From JANOZM01 sp031429355 (GTDB lineage Bacteria > Pseudomonadota > Gammaproteobacteria > Burkholderiales > Burkholderiaceae_E), in the NCBI GenBank assembly GCA_031429355.1, contig JANOZM010000022.1:1-38829 (forward strand): DNA of 38,829 nt. Reading direction: 5' to 3'. Shown here one piece after another: positions 16,321 to 24,819 of this stretch (within the stretch, counting starts at the first letter, position 1; each line of letters begins with the position of its first letter). A program made the position numbers and the translations under genes. The notes below the pieces were generated by a model. It did not search any database, had not been told where the DNA came from, and was given only the letters and a program-made list of their open reading frames with translations.

Positions 16321-16665
16321 TTACTTTCCTCCTGCGCGTACCCGCTCGCGAATGCGTTCGCGTGCCGGTAAAAAATCGTATGTGGGATAACACTCTGTTT
16401 TAAACACGCCCCACGCCGAGCGTTCTAACTCGACGTTGACCACCGGCAATAAATGCGGGGGTAATTCTAAAGTTAATATTTGTCCTAAACCCATCGCCAC
16501 TGTCCATGAAACTATTTTCACTTCATTCGGTGGAAACCGATCCCACCATTGGCTATCTTTGAGTTTGTTTTGAATATCCTCTAGCGTCAAGCCAGCGTGA
16601 TGTTTCAAAATAACCGTTAACAAAACATTCGGATTATTTGCTGGGGCGCAGGGCTTCGTACCCAT
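16321..16665 (-). CDS. Conserved 114-aa protein of Rieske-oxygenase clusters, unknown function
   Basis: A soluble 114-aa protein with strand-rich segments: LLTVILKHHAGLTLEDIQNK, then WWDRFPPNEVKIVSWTVAMG and LPPHLLPVVNVELERSAWGV, ending FKTECYPTYDFLPARERI. The order suggests a small ferredoxin-like alpha/beta fold (dabb/NIPSNAP-like dimers have this look), but I cannot assign it. It overlaps the upstream VOC gene by one base and is one base from the 81-aa gene. I recall similar proteins next to Rieske oxygenases, but no experimental role. It could be an isomerase-like accessory or a non-catalytic partner of the oxygenase. Confidence 0.7.
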   Translation of the reverse strand: MGTKPCAPANNPNVLLTVILKHHAGLTLEDIQNKLKDSQWWDRFPPNEVKIVSWTVAMGLGQILTLELPPHLLPVVNVELERSAWGVFKTECYPTYDFLPARERIRERVRAGGK

Positions 16666-17678
16666 TAACTTTTCTTTTCGGTCAAGAACTTACCCGTTAC
16701 CCCAACTGGTCCCGACTTTTGCCGCCGACTTCTGCCGTCAAGCCCACCATCTACGGCCCATTCGGCAAAAACTGTGGGTCCTGGTTCGAATATTCGCGGT
16801 TGCCATTCTTGGGTTAAATGGTCTTCGTCAGCGTTGTATTCAATAAGCCCGCCGCAAGGATTCTCAAAATACCAAAAGTAAGCCGACGATATCGGGTGAC
16901 GGCCCGGCCCTAGCTGCGTTTTCCAACCTTGACGGTCCATATGCAAACCGCCACCGAACACTTCATGAATATCCCGCACGGTAAACGCTACATGATTTAA
17001 ACCTTGCGCTTTGCCCGGCACCTGCAACAAGAACAGATCGTGGTGACCGCCCTCGGCTGCACAACGCATAAAGATTCCGCGCCCCGGATATTGATCAGAC
17101 GTTACAAAACCCAAGCGCGCATAAAAATCTTCGACTTCTTTCAGCGCCGTTGTAAACAATACAACATGCCCAATTTCTATTGGTTGCGCGTTGTTGTAAA
17201 TAGGCGAAGGTGAATTGATACGATGGTTATAACCCCATGGGTTCGATTGACCGCCACTGATTTTAACTTCGGTTTTTTTATTTAGGGTAAAGCTAATCAG
17301 TAGCCCATGCGGGTCTAGGGCTTCGACATAACCTTGAAGGCCACCGTCGGTTCGACAATCCTTGAAACCTTTTACACCGGCTAAAAGTTGCGCAATTTTT
17401 TGAAGGCACGTAATAGAATGTACCCCCCACTCTACCGCTCGTAGGGTCGCTCCGCTTTCGATGGGTGTAGGGTAATTCGCATCATCGCCTCGCACCACAC
17501 GTACTAAAGAATTGTTTTGTGTGCGCCATTGCTGAACTTCGTTACTCACCATTTCGCTACGCAAACCCCAGTCAGCGTAAAACCGTTGAGCTTCGGCCCA
17601 TTGCTCCGCAGTGTCCGTCGAATAGGTAATCGCTTGAATGCCTTCGATGCCTTGATGCGTGCTTAAAGTTGTTTGCAT
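16665..17678 (-). CDS. Two-domain VOC protein, type I extradiol dioxygenase-like
   Basis: A 337-aa protein with two vicinal-oxygen-chelate repeats, residues about 10-135 and 165-290. Metal ligands of type I extradiol dioxygenases appear in the second: H171 (IGHVVLF), H229 (GLNHVAFTV) and E280 (GLIEYNAD), with spacing like that of catechol-type enzymes. It would use Fe(II) and O2 to open a dihydroxylated ring next to the hydroxyls. The C-terminus ends in a basic segment (RSRRQKS). It lies 9 bases after the aldehyde dehydrogenase gene and overlaps the 114-aa gene. Some VOC proteins with this layout are hydroxyphenylpyruvate-type or glyoxalase-like enzymes, so the ring-cleavage reaction is likely rather than shown. 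Confidence 0.85.
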   Translation of the reverse strand: MQTTLSTHQGIEGIQAITYSTDTAEQWAEAQRFYADWGLRSEMVSNEVQQWRTQNNSLVRVVRGDDANYPTPIESGATLRAVEWGVHSITCLQKIAQLLAGVKGFKDCRTDGGLQGYVEALDPHGLLISFTLNKKTEVKISGGQSNPWGYNHRINSPSPIYNNAQPIEIGHVVLFTTALKEVEDFYARLGFVTSDQYPGRGIFMRCAAEGGHHDLFLLQVPGKAQGLNHVAFTVRDIHEVFGGGLHMDRQGWKTQLGPGRHPISSAYFWYFENPCGGLIEYNADEDHLTQEWQPRIFEPGPTVFAEWAVDGGLDGRSRRQKSGPVGVTGKFLTEKKS

Positions 17679-17687
17679 AGCTCAGCT

Positions 17688-19166
17688 TTAGTTGGCCCAA
17701 GTAAGGGGTTGTTCGTTAAGACCCCAATAAAAACTTTTTTGGTTGGTGTATTCCAAAATACTCGTCCGACCTTTTTCACGTCCAGTACCACTCATTTTAA
17801 CGCCACCGAAGGGAGTACTGATGGAAAACACTTTATAGGTATTAATCCAGACCGTACCGGTTTGTAACGCACGACCAATTCGCATGGCGGTTTTATAGTT
17901 TTGGGTCCAAATACCCGAAGCTAAACCGTACACATTATGGTTACATTGCGCAATTAAATCGGCTTCATCTTCAAACGGAATAAGAACCAAGACCGGACCA
18001 AAAATTTCTTCTTGGCAGGTCTGCGATGTATTTGCTAATTCTTCAAAAATGGTCGGGTTGAAATAGTTGCCCTCAGCCAAAGACGCATCGCTTGGCGCAC
18101 TACCACCGCACAACAATCGCCCACCTTCGGCTATACCCAAATCAACATAGCGCTGTACGCTGGCTCGATGGCTTGGGCTGACCAAAGGCCCCATTTGCGT
18201 GCGTTCACTGGCTGGGTCACCTACTCGCAACTGGGCAGTGCGTTCTAACAAGCGCTTCTTAAATTGATCGTACACCGACTGGTGTACAAAGCAGCGCGAA
18301 CCAGCAATACAGCTTTCGCCCGATGAACTGAAAATTCCGAAAATAACGCCGGCAACTGCATGTTCAACATCCGCGTCATCACAAACGATGGTGGGCGATT
18401 TTCCACCCAACTCTAACGAAACTGGCATTAATTTTTCAGCGGCTAATTTTGCAATACCTAAACCCACCGTTGTACCGCCGGTAAATGCTATCCGTTTAAT
18501 CAGCGGGTGCTTGACTAAGGCATCGCCAACAATAGGACCCTTGCCCGGCAACACACTAACAATACCTGCCGGCACACCCGCTTCTAAAACAATGCGTGTT
18601 AGTTCGATCGCCATGCGCGGTGTAATTTCGGCGGGTTTAATAATAATTGCACAACCAGCGGCAAGCGCTGGCGCTATTTTTTGCGCTTCACTTGCAATGG
18701 GAGAATTCCACGGAGTAATGGCCGCAACTACCCCTAAAGGTTCGTGCAGGCTCATTGTTAAAAATTCGCCTCGCACGGGCGTTACTAAATCTTCTAGAGT
18801 CTCGCAGGCGCTTGCAAAGTACTGAAAAGTACTCGCCGCACTGGCAACTAAAGCGCGGGTTTCGTTAATGGGCTTGCCGTTATCGAGGCGTTGCAATTGT
18901 GCAAGCTGCTCGGCATTGGCACGAATGCCTTGAGCAATTTTGTAAAGCAACGCTGCGCGCTCGTGTGGCTTTAAATTAGCCCAGTTCGGTTGCAATCGGG
19001 CCGACTCGGCAAATTGAACGGCAGCATCCACGTCGCCCTCTGTGCAGGCATTAAGCTGGGCAACCAAGGTTCCATTTGCGGGGTAACTTGTGGCGTAAGA
19101 CGGACCAGAGCCATCGCGCCATTTACCTGTAAAATAGGTTTGCAACTGCTCTATTTTAGGGTTCAT
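17688..19166 (-). CDS. NAD(P)-dependent aldehyde dehydrogenase
   Basis: 492 aa from ATG 19166, which forms an ATGA overlap with the ThDP gene; longer reading from 19208 would run into that gene. ALDH signatures are intact: ITPWNSPIASEAQKIAPALA, the coenzyme-site FTGGTTVG, catalytic Glu in LELGGKSPTIV and catalytic Cys in GESCIAGSR. The C-terminal PFGGVKMSGTGREKG is typical. It would oxidise an aldehyde to an acid in the cytosol. Coupled to a ThDP decarboxylase-type enzyme, the natural substrate is the aldehyde that enzyme releases. Relatives handle hydroxymuconic semialdehyde or benzaldehyde; specificity is not deducible. Confidence 0.95.
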   Translation of the reverse strand: MNPKIEQLQTYFTGKWRDGSGPSYATSYPANGTLVAQLNACTEGDVDAAVQFAESARLQPNWANLKPHERAALLYKIAQGIRANAEQLAQLQRLDNGKPINETRALVASAASTFQYFASACETLEDLVTPVRGEFLTMSLHEPLGVVAAITPWNSPIASEAQKIAPALAAGCAIIIKPAEITPRMAIELTRIVLEAGVPAGIVSVLPGKGPIVGDALVKHPLIKRIAFTGGTTVGLGIAKLAAEKLMPVSLELGGKSPTIVCDDADVEHAVAGVIFGIFSSSGESCIAGSRCFVHQSVYDQFKKRLLERTAQLRVGDPASERTQMGPLVSPSHRASVQRYVDLGIAEGGRLLCGGSAPSDASLAEGNYFNPTIFEELANTSQTCQEEIFGPVLVLIPFEDEADLIAQCNHNVYGLASGIWTQNYKTAMRIGRALQTGTVWINTYKVFSISTPFGGVKMSGTGREKGRTSILEYTNQKSFYWGLNEQPLTWAN

Positions 19167-20845
19167 TTTTTTGGTGGCCCCGCAAATTTTGCAACGAATG
19201 GGCCCCAAGAACGCATATCCACTTCGATCATTACTGGACCTGGCAAGGCCAACGCTTCACCGATAACACGGTCACTATCAGCTGGTTGACTTAACAATAG
19301 ATGTTTCGCGCCCATGCTGGCACACAGCATGGCAAAGTTGGGTGTATGCAACTCGACGTAGCAATGGCGACCACCATACACGGCGTCTTGAATATTTTTA
19401 ATGACGCCATAACCACCATCGTTCATCACAATCATTAGCAAATCTGCGCGCTCTTGTACTGCGCAAGCTAATTCACCCGGGTTAAGCATGAAGCCGCCAT
19501 CGCCAATTAACGCGACGGTTTTTTTGTTTAAGCTATGTTCAGTATTGGCAACGGCTGCGCCAACACCCATCGCTAGACCCTGACCGATACCGCCGCCCAA
19601 CGCATGCAAGCCAGCATTGGGTTGATTAAGCATCAGGCTACGGTTACCCCACATCGTGTTGGATAAAGTAATGTCGCGCACCCACCAGCATTGGCTTTTT
19701 AATGCGGAATTAAGGCTGTCTTTCAATTTAACGTACGCACCAAGTCCAGCATCGACATGCTGCTCGGCCGCAACGCGTGCGGCTTTTAAATCTGAACGGA
19801 ATTTGGATTCGATACTAGATTCGATTCCAACCTTCTTTTCCGAGGAATCGAGCAACGCAGCACTCAAAGCGTCAGCCAGCGCATCAAGGCTTAGAGCAGC
19901 ATCGCCTTGGATAAATATTTCGTTTGGGTAGGCTCGATTGTCGGCGGCTTGATCGGCATCAATTCGGTACAGGTTCGAGGGTAAATTTAATTTGTAGCTT
20001 AGCGTTTCGTTACTACGCAAACGTGAACCTACGACCAATAGTGCGTCACAAGTTTCATAAAATGCTTCAACTGGTTTTTGTAAATTAAATGCACCTAGGC
20101 TCGCCGAATGATTTTCGTCAACAATACCGCGCCCTTGTACCGAAGTGACAACGCCCCAACCTAAATCAATAAAACGTTGTACTTGCTTAGATGCACCACG
20201 AGCACCGCCACCTAGCCACAACAAAGGTCGCTTTGCGTTTTTTAACACTTGCGCTAATTGCTTAATTTTTTGTACTTCGGGCGCTAAAGATTGAGCGGGC
20301 AGAAACTGCAAAAGTCTGGGCAATGCTAATAAGCTAGCCTGCACGTCAATTGGAATTTCAACGCTGACTGGCCCACATGGGGCTGTCGTCGCTAATAACG
20401 CCGCTGCTTGCAAAACAGCAAGCGCTTGGTCAGCATGGCTAATTCTAAACGCGCCCTTACCAACGGCTTGCAACATCGCCAACTGCGCGGGGGCCTCGTG
20501 AATAAAACCCAAGTTTTTATCCAGGTAAGCAGAATCGATTTGGCCAGTTAAATGCAACAAAGGGGTGCCTGCTGTTAACGCCTCAATGAGCGCACCAGCG
20601 GCATTGCCTGCACCAGTACCAGTGCTAGTTACACAAACGCCTAGTGACCCGCTAACACGCGAATACGCATCGGCCATGTTACAGGCACCCGCCTCACCTC
20701 GCGCTGGAACAAAGCGAATTTTTTGGCGTTTATTAAATGCATCAAGGATGGGCATGTTGTGAATCGAAATTACACCAAAGGCGGCTTTGGTTCCGCAGGT
20801 TTCTAAAAACCGTGCTGCTAATTCACCAACAGTAATTTGTTCCAT
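19163..20845 (-). CDS. ThDP-dependent enzyme, acetolactate synthase/benzoylformate decarboxylase superfamily
   Basis: A 560-aa three-domain ThDP enzyme. The N-terminal PYR domain has the catalytic Glu51 in PARGEAGACNMADAYSR. A central domain includes LLWLGGGARGASK. The C-terminal PP domain has the ThDP/Mg motif GDGGFMLNPGE followed by MIVMNDGGYGVI. Several reactions are possible: 2-oxo-acid decarboxylation, carboligation or oxalyl-type chemistry. No regulatory small subunit is present, so it is not a biosynthetic acetolactate synthase. Lying four bases into the aldehyde dehydrogenase gene, it probably decarboxylates a 2-oxo acid to an aldehyde that the dehydrogenase oxidises. It overlaps the IclR gene by one base. 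Confidence 0.9.
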   Translation of the reverse strand: MEQITVGELAARFLETCGTKAAFGVISIHNMPILDAFNKRQKIRFVPARGEAGACNMADAYSRVSGSLGVCVTSTGTGAGNAAGALIEALTAGTPLLHLTGQIDSAYLDKNLGFIHEAPAQLAMLQAVGKGAFRISHADQALAVLQAAALLATTAPCGPVSVEIPIDVQASLLALPRLLQFLPAQSLAPEVQKIKQLAQVLKNAKRPLLWLGGGARGASKQVQRFIDLGWGVVTSVQGRGIVDENHSASLGAFNLQKPVEAFYETCDALLVVGSRLRSNETLSYKLNLPSNLYRIDADQAADNRAYPNEIFIQGDAALSLDALADALSAALLDSSEKKVGIESSIESKFRSDLKAARVAAEQHVDAGLGAYVKLKDSLNSALKSQCWWVRDITLSNTMWGNRSLMLNQPNAGLHALGGGIGQGLAMGVGAAVANTEHSLNKKTVALIGDGGFMLNPGELACAVQERADLLMIVMNDGGYGVIKNIQDAVYGGRHCYVELHTPNFAMLCASMGAKHLLLSQPADSDRVIGEALALPGPVMIEVDMRSWGPFVAKFAGPPKK

Positions 20846-21657
20846 TAAGTATTCTTTGGGGGATGCGATTCGTTTAAGCGTTCGGATAATTGATTAGCCG
20901 CTTCGACTACTTTTTCAACCAACCGCGAAAGCTCGTCCGGCGCAATGCTCGCCGCTGGAACGGTAATACTAATAGTTGCTTGCACTTGTCCACTAATACT
21001 TTTTACTGGTGCAGCGATCGTTGAAATACCACTTTCGAAACCGCCCTGACTAACGCCGTAGCCATTAGTTTTAATTATTTCGATTAAACCATTTAAAGCA
21101 GAAAAGTTTGTTGGCGTTTGATCGGTATACTTTTTAAAAGAATCACCTCGGTACAATTGCTCGAGACTTTGCTGGCTTAAACCCGACAGCAAAACGCGCC
21201 CCAACACAGTGGCATGGGCTGGCAAACGTGCACCCACTTGAATCGAGTTAAACAATTTTGCAAAACCAACCGATTTGGCAATAATGACCGCATCACGGGC
21301 GTCTCGAACAACTAGGTGTGCGGAGTAACTAGTAGTGTCGCGTAGCGCATCCAAAATCGGGCGGCCATGCTCGGTAATTTCCATCGAGGCAATGTATTCA
21401 AAGCCCAAACGCAAAACAGCAACACCCAATCGATAGCGACTGGTCTCATCGATTCGTTCGATAAAACCAGCTGACTCTAACGTTTGTAATATTCGGAATA
21501 TTGAGGCTCTAGGTAGCTCAAGTAAATGCACAAAATCCGCACCTGTCAGCTCTTTGCGCTCGCGGCTAAACAAACTAAGCATTTGCAAACCACGTTGCAA
21601 GGCAGGCACGTTATAGCGTTCGTGAGAACCTAACAACGTAATGTCATCGCGTTTCAT
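20845..21657 (-). CDS. IclR-family regulator of the catabolic operon
   Basis: A 270-aa protein. Residues 14-75 form the IclR winged helix (YNVPALQRGLQMLSLFSRER, ASIFRILQTLESAGFIER). The rest is the IclR effector domain (IIAKSVGFAKLFNSIQVGAR, PAHATVLGRVLLSGL, GVSQGGFESGISTIAAPVKS). IclR proteins typically bind an aromatic acid or glyoxylate-like inducer. The gene lies inside the operon, coupled to both neighbours, so it is likely both regulator and target. Candidate sites lie before the first gene at 27110-27139. Confidence 0.93.
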   Translation of the reverse strand: MKRDDITLLGSHERYNVPALQRGLQMLSLFSRERKELTGADFVHLLELPRASIFRILQTLESAGFIERIDETSRYRLGVAVLRLGFEYIASMEITEHGRPILDALRDTTSYSAHLVVRDARDAVIIAKSVGFAKLFNSIQVGARLPAHATVLGRVLLSGLSQQSLEQLYRGDSFKKYTDQTPTNFSALNGLIEIIKTNGYGVSQGGFESGISTIAAPVKSISGQVQATISITVPAASIAPDELSRLVEKVVEAANQLSERLNESHPPKNT

Positions 21658-22592
21658 GAGGACGCTCCTTGATTAAAACTAGATTCGAGGCCAATTAGTT
21701 GATTTACAGCGCTGGATGCTTCAAACGCACATAAGTGCCCAACTCCACCTAGGTCGATTAATTTTTTCGAAATAACTGCGGCAACCTTGATGCACTTTGC
21801 AGGTGGCGTAATTACATCTTGTAGACCGCTTGCGACTTGAATATCTAAGTCGGGTGCTAACTCTTTAATGAAGCGCAAATCGGATAGCAAATCACCGAGC
21901 GCCAACATTTGCGCGGCAGAACGATAGCCATCAGGGTTTAGCCCTGCCATCACGTTTTGCACAAAGGCAATATCGGCGCTTGCTGCGTCAGCACTCAACA
22001 TCGAAGGCGCGCGCGCTGCGGCAAGACCTTGTGGACCTAACTGATCTAAGGTCGCTAAGCGTTGATTCAATACACGGTCACGCACTTCCTCTGTCTCTTG
22101 CAAGTAACCTTGGGCAGGAGCCAAAAGGGTAAGGCGACTAACTTGAGTAGGTCGCATAAGAGTGGCGCTGGCTGCAATTAACGCACCGAGCGAATGTCCA
22201 ACTAAATGCAATCGACCTTGGTCAGGGGAATTACTAATCTTCAAGATATCGAGCCACGTCCACAACAAGCTGGCGTAATCACTGGCTAAAGGCCACGAGA
22301 AACCAATTGAGGCACTACCACCGTAACCTGGAGCATTCCATGCCAATACTCGTTGCTCTGTGCTCAACGAATTTTCTTGTTGTTCATCTTGGTGTTGGGA
22401 CATTGCTTGCAATTGTTTGGTCCAACTTGTGGCGCCAGAACCAATGCCATGAAGCAATACAACTGTTTCAGTTAACGCATTGTTGTGCTCTATTGGAGCG
22501 CCAGCATGCAAGTACTCAATACCGGCACAGTACTTTGTCTCAAACGAAATGTTCGATAACAATTGGGGTAATTTAGGAATGACGGCTAACAT
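21654..22592 (-). CDS. Alpha/beta hydrolase
   Basis: A 312-aa alpha/beta-hydrolase. The oxyanion segment is VVLLHGIGSGATSW, the nucleophile elbow is VGHSLGAL, a candidate acid lies in VASGLQDVITP and the histidine in GGVGHLCAFE. The plan is that of meta-cleavage product hydrolases (such as BphD or MhpC) and enol-lactone hydrolases such as PcaD. With an extradiol-type VOC gene in the operon, C-C bond hydrolysis of a ring-cleavage product is the best guess. It overlaps the IclR gene by four bases (ATGA). Confidence 0.87.
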   Translation of the reverse strand: MLAVIPKLPQLLSNISFETKYCAGIEYLHAGAPIEHNNALTETVVLLHGIGSGATSWTKQLQAMSQHQDEQQENSLSTEQRVLAWNAPGYGGSASIGFSWPLASDYASLLWTWLDILKISNSPDQGRLHLVGHSLGALIAASATLMRPTQVSRLTLLAPAQGYLQETEEVRDRVLNQRLATLDQLGPQGLAAARAPSMLSADAASADIAFVQNVMAGLNPDGYRSAAQMLALGDLLSDLRFIKELAPDLDIQVASGLQDVITPPAKCIKVAAVISKKLIDLGGVGHLCAFEASSAVNQLIGLESSFNQGASS

Positions 22593-22597
22593 TATTT

Positions 22598-23191
22598 TTA
22601 CTTTTGCAAATTGCGTTTAATTGCAGCTAGAGGAGAATCGGGCGGGTAAACCGGCGTAATGGGTTTTGGCGAACCCAGCATCACACACATCAGTGCATCT
22701 TCATCGCCAATATTAATTTCTTCACGGTAAACCCCTGGTGGAACCGAAATGAGGTCGCGTTCATTTACGATCGTTTCCCAACGCTCGCCGTTCCGTTCGC
22801 AAATAACTTTCATTTTTCCTCGCAACATAAAAAATATTTCTTCTACATCGTAATGAATATGCATTGGGCCTTCGTGCCCAGCAGGAATAAGCATTGTTGA
22901 AAAAGTGAAATGGCCAACGGGTACTGTGTTGCTATCTTTGGCAACGCCAGTGCCCCCGGTTCCCACGTAACGCATTTGGGCACGGCGATATTTCGGGTCG
23001 TAGTCAGCTTGAAACTTTAGTGCATCCCAGTCGTAACGACGTGTCGCCATGCGCGCCACTCGGCTTTCCATCCATTGCGCAAAACTCTGATCGGTTTGCT
23101 GCATCATCCCTTGTTGAATTTGCGCCTCGGGTGGAATAGTGGCATCTAATAGGCCACGTTCATTAAAGATTGGTTCGTTGGCTGCATTCAT
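22598..23191 (-). CDS. Cupin-domain protein
   Basis: 197 aa from ATG 23191 (MNAANEPIFN); reading from 23281 would overlap the SDR gene and has no ribosome site. Residues 90-175 form a cupin barrel. Metal ligands are H111, H113 and E117 or E118 in MHIHYDVEEIFFM, and further motif 2 is FSVPPGVY-like (ISVPPGVYREE). The first 75 residues are charged and probably helical (FAQWMESRVARMATRR). Cupins of this size may be dioxygenases, isomerases or simply binding proteins; a clear reaction cannot be assigned. It lies five bases before the hydrolase gene and 34 bases after the SDR gene. Confidence 0.83.
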   Translation of the reverse strand: MNAANEPIFNERGLLDATIPPEAQIQQGMMQQTDQSFAQWMESRVARMATRRYDWDALKFQADYDPKYRRAQMRYVGTGGTGVAKDSNTVPVGHFTFSTMLIPAGHEGPMHIHYDVEEIFFMLRGKMKVICERNGERWETIVNERDLISVPPGVYREEINIGDEDALMCVMLGSPKPITPVYPPDSPLAAIKRNLQK

Positions 23192-23225
23192 TATGTTTGT
23201 TCTTTCATCTTTTTTCGTGCGCCAT

Positions 23226-24008
23226 TTATAGCATGTAAAAACCACCGTTAACCGGCAGAATTTGTCCCGTGATAAAACCACTAGAAGGTGCTAGTAAAAA
23301 CAAAACAGCAGCTGTTACATCGTCCGGCAGTTGCGCTCGCGTAATTGCACGACCATTGGCGTAAAAGTCGTGTCGAGCTTGCGGCACATATTGAGTGGCT
23401 TCAACCAAAGTAAGACCAGGAGCAATTGCATTGACAGTAATTCCTTGAACTGCCAACTCGCGTGCCATCGACTTTGTCATCGACATTACGGCACCTTTAC
23501 TTGCTACATAAGCCATTAATCGTGGCGCTCCCCACAGTGCTGTGTCGGACGCTAAGTTAACAATGCGACCGGCATCAGACTTAGCAAGATGTGCAACCGC
23601 AGCCAAGCTAGTTAACCAAACACCTTTGACGTTGACTTGCATCACATGGTCCCAAGTTTGCTCAGTAATTTCATCCATATTTTTACCTCCCGAGTTTGTT
23701 ACGGCGGCATTATTTACAAGACCATCTAAACCACCCAGCCAATTGCTGGCTAACACCATTGCTGCATCAATTGATTCGCGTTGCGATACATCCATCGAAA
23801 AGTAGCGAATACAATCGGGGTACTGCTGATTTAAATGCTGCGCTAGAGTTTCGCCCAGCTGGTCCATTACGTCAGTAATTGCCACTCTTGCACCGGCTTG
23901 CAAGCAGGCGCGGGCAAATGCTTCACCCAAGCCGCGAGCACCCCCAGTAATTAAAACTTTTCGCCCATTTAAATTGATGTCGGACTGTGATTTTTGAATG
24001 GTGGACAT
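23226..24008 (-). CDS. Short-chain dehydrogenase/reductase (SDR)
   Basis: A 260-aa classical SDR. The cofactor motif TGGARGLG is near residue 17-24, NNAAV marks the strand after helix 4, and the catalytic Ser-Tyr-Lys triad is seen in VNLASDTAL and YVASKGAV. The C-terminus PVNGGFYML closes the fold. Aromatic catabolic operons use SDRs to re-aromatise cis-diols or oxidise alcohols; the operon has no other diol dehydrogenase. It is four bases after the permease gene, so it is part of the same transcript. Confidence 0.93.
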   Translation of the reverse strand: MSTIQKSQSDINLNGRKVLITGGARGLGEAFARACLQAGARVAITDVMDQLGETLAQHLNQQYPDCIRYFSMDVSQRESIDAAMVLASNWLGGLDGLVNNAAVTNSGGKNMDEITEQTWDHVMQVNVKGVWLTSLAAVAHLAKSDAGRIVNLASDTALWGAPRLMAYVASKGAVMSMTKSMARELAVQGITVNAIAPGLTLVEATQYVPQARHDFYANGRAITRAQLPDDVTAAVLFLLAPSSGFITGQILPVNGGFYML

Positions 24009-24012
24009 AGTG

Positions 24013-24780
24013 TTAACTGCGCTCGACTTTGGGTATGTAATGCAATACCTTGGTTTCTAAAAATACAACCGCGTAGTAGGCCAAAATGCCGATGAGGGTC
24101 AACATTGCGATTACTACAAACACTCCGGCAGTGTTGCCCTGCCCTTCAAAGAACACTAGCAAATAACCAAGGCCTTGGTTGCCGCCTACCAACTCACCGA
24201 CTACAACACCAATAACCGCCAATGTGCTGCCAATTCGCAGACCCGAAAATAAGGCGGGCATTGTGGTCGGGTATTCGACCATTTTAAAAACTTGAAAACG
24301 GCTCGCAGAAAACGAACGCGCTAAGTTAATTAAATCGGGGTCCATCGTGCGCATCGCGGCTAGCACGTTAATAAGCACGGGGAAAAAAACAATTAAAACT
24401 GCCACTAAAATTTTGGGATAAACCGTATAACCCAACCACATCACAAACAAGGGAGCAAACGCGACTTTTGGGGCAATTTGCAGTGCTAACAAATACGGCG
24501 AAAGCACAGCTTCGATGCGCGGCGAGACGCCCAGCAAATAACCAATACCAGCACCCAAAAGCGAACCCAAAATAAAACCAACAACCACCTCAAGTGCCGT
24601 AATGCCCGAGTGATGCATTAACTTATCGTTTTGAAATACGCGTATTGCTTCGTTAAACGTTTTTGTAGCAGATGGCAAAACGAACTCCGGAATACCTAGT
24701 GCAGCCGGCATAAACTGCCAAAGCAAAAGGAAGCCGACTAAAACTAGCAGGCTTAGAATTCCGGTACTGATCGATTTCAT
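24013..24780 (-). CDS. ABC transporter permease (SsuC/TauC-like)
   Basis: A 255-aa inner-membrane protein with about six hydrophobic segments. The family's EAA-type loop is present around NLARSFSASRFQVFKMVEYP, the ATPase contact, and GVVVGELVGGNQGLGYL follows. Together with the ATPase at 25940 and binding protein at 24820 it forms an SsuABC/TauABC-type importer for small anionic or aromatic solutes. It is 39 bases after the binding-protein gene. Confidence 0.93.
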   Translation of the reverse strand: MKSISTGILSLLVLVGFLLLWQFMPAALGIPEFVLPSATKTFNEAIRVFQNDKLMHHSGITALEVVVGFILGSLLGAGIGYLLGVSPRIEAVLSPYLLALQIAPKVAFAPLFVMWLGYTVYPKILVAVLIVFFPVLINVLAAMRTMDPDLINLARSFSASRFQVFKMVEYPTTMPALFSGLRIGSTLAVIGVVVGELVGGNQGLGYLLVFFEGQGNTAGVFVVIAMLTLIGILAYYAVVFLETKVLHYIPKVERS

Positions 24781-24819
24781 TGCTAACGCTTATTGGTAAC
24801 GAAAGATTGCTTAAAAAAA

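Noticed and set aside
19163..20845. Biosynthetic acetolactate synthase large subunit
   Set aside because: No small regulatory subunit nearby and the gene is embedded in a catabolic operon next to an aldehyde dehydrogenase.
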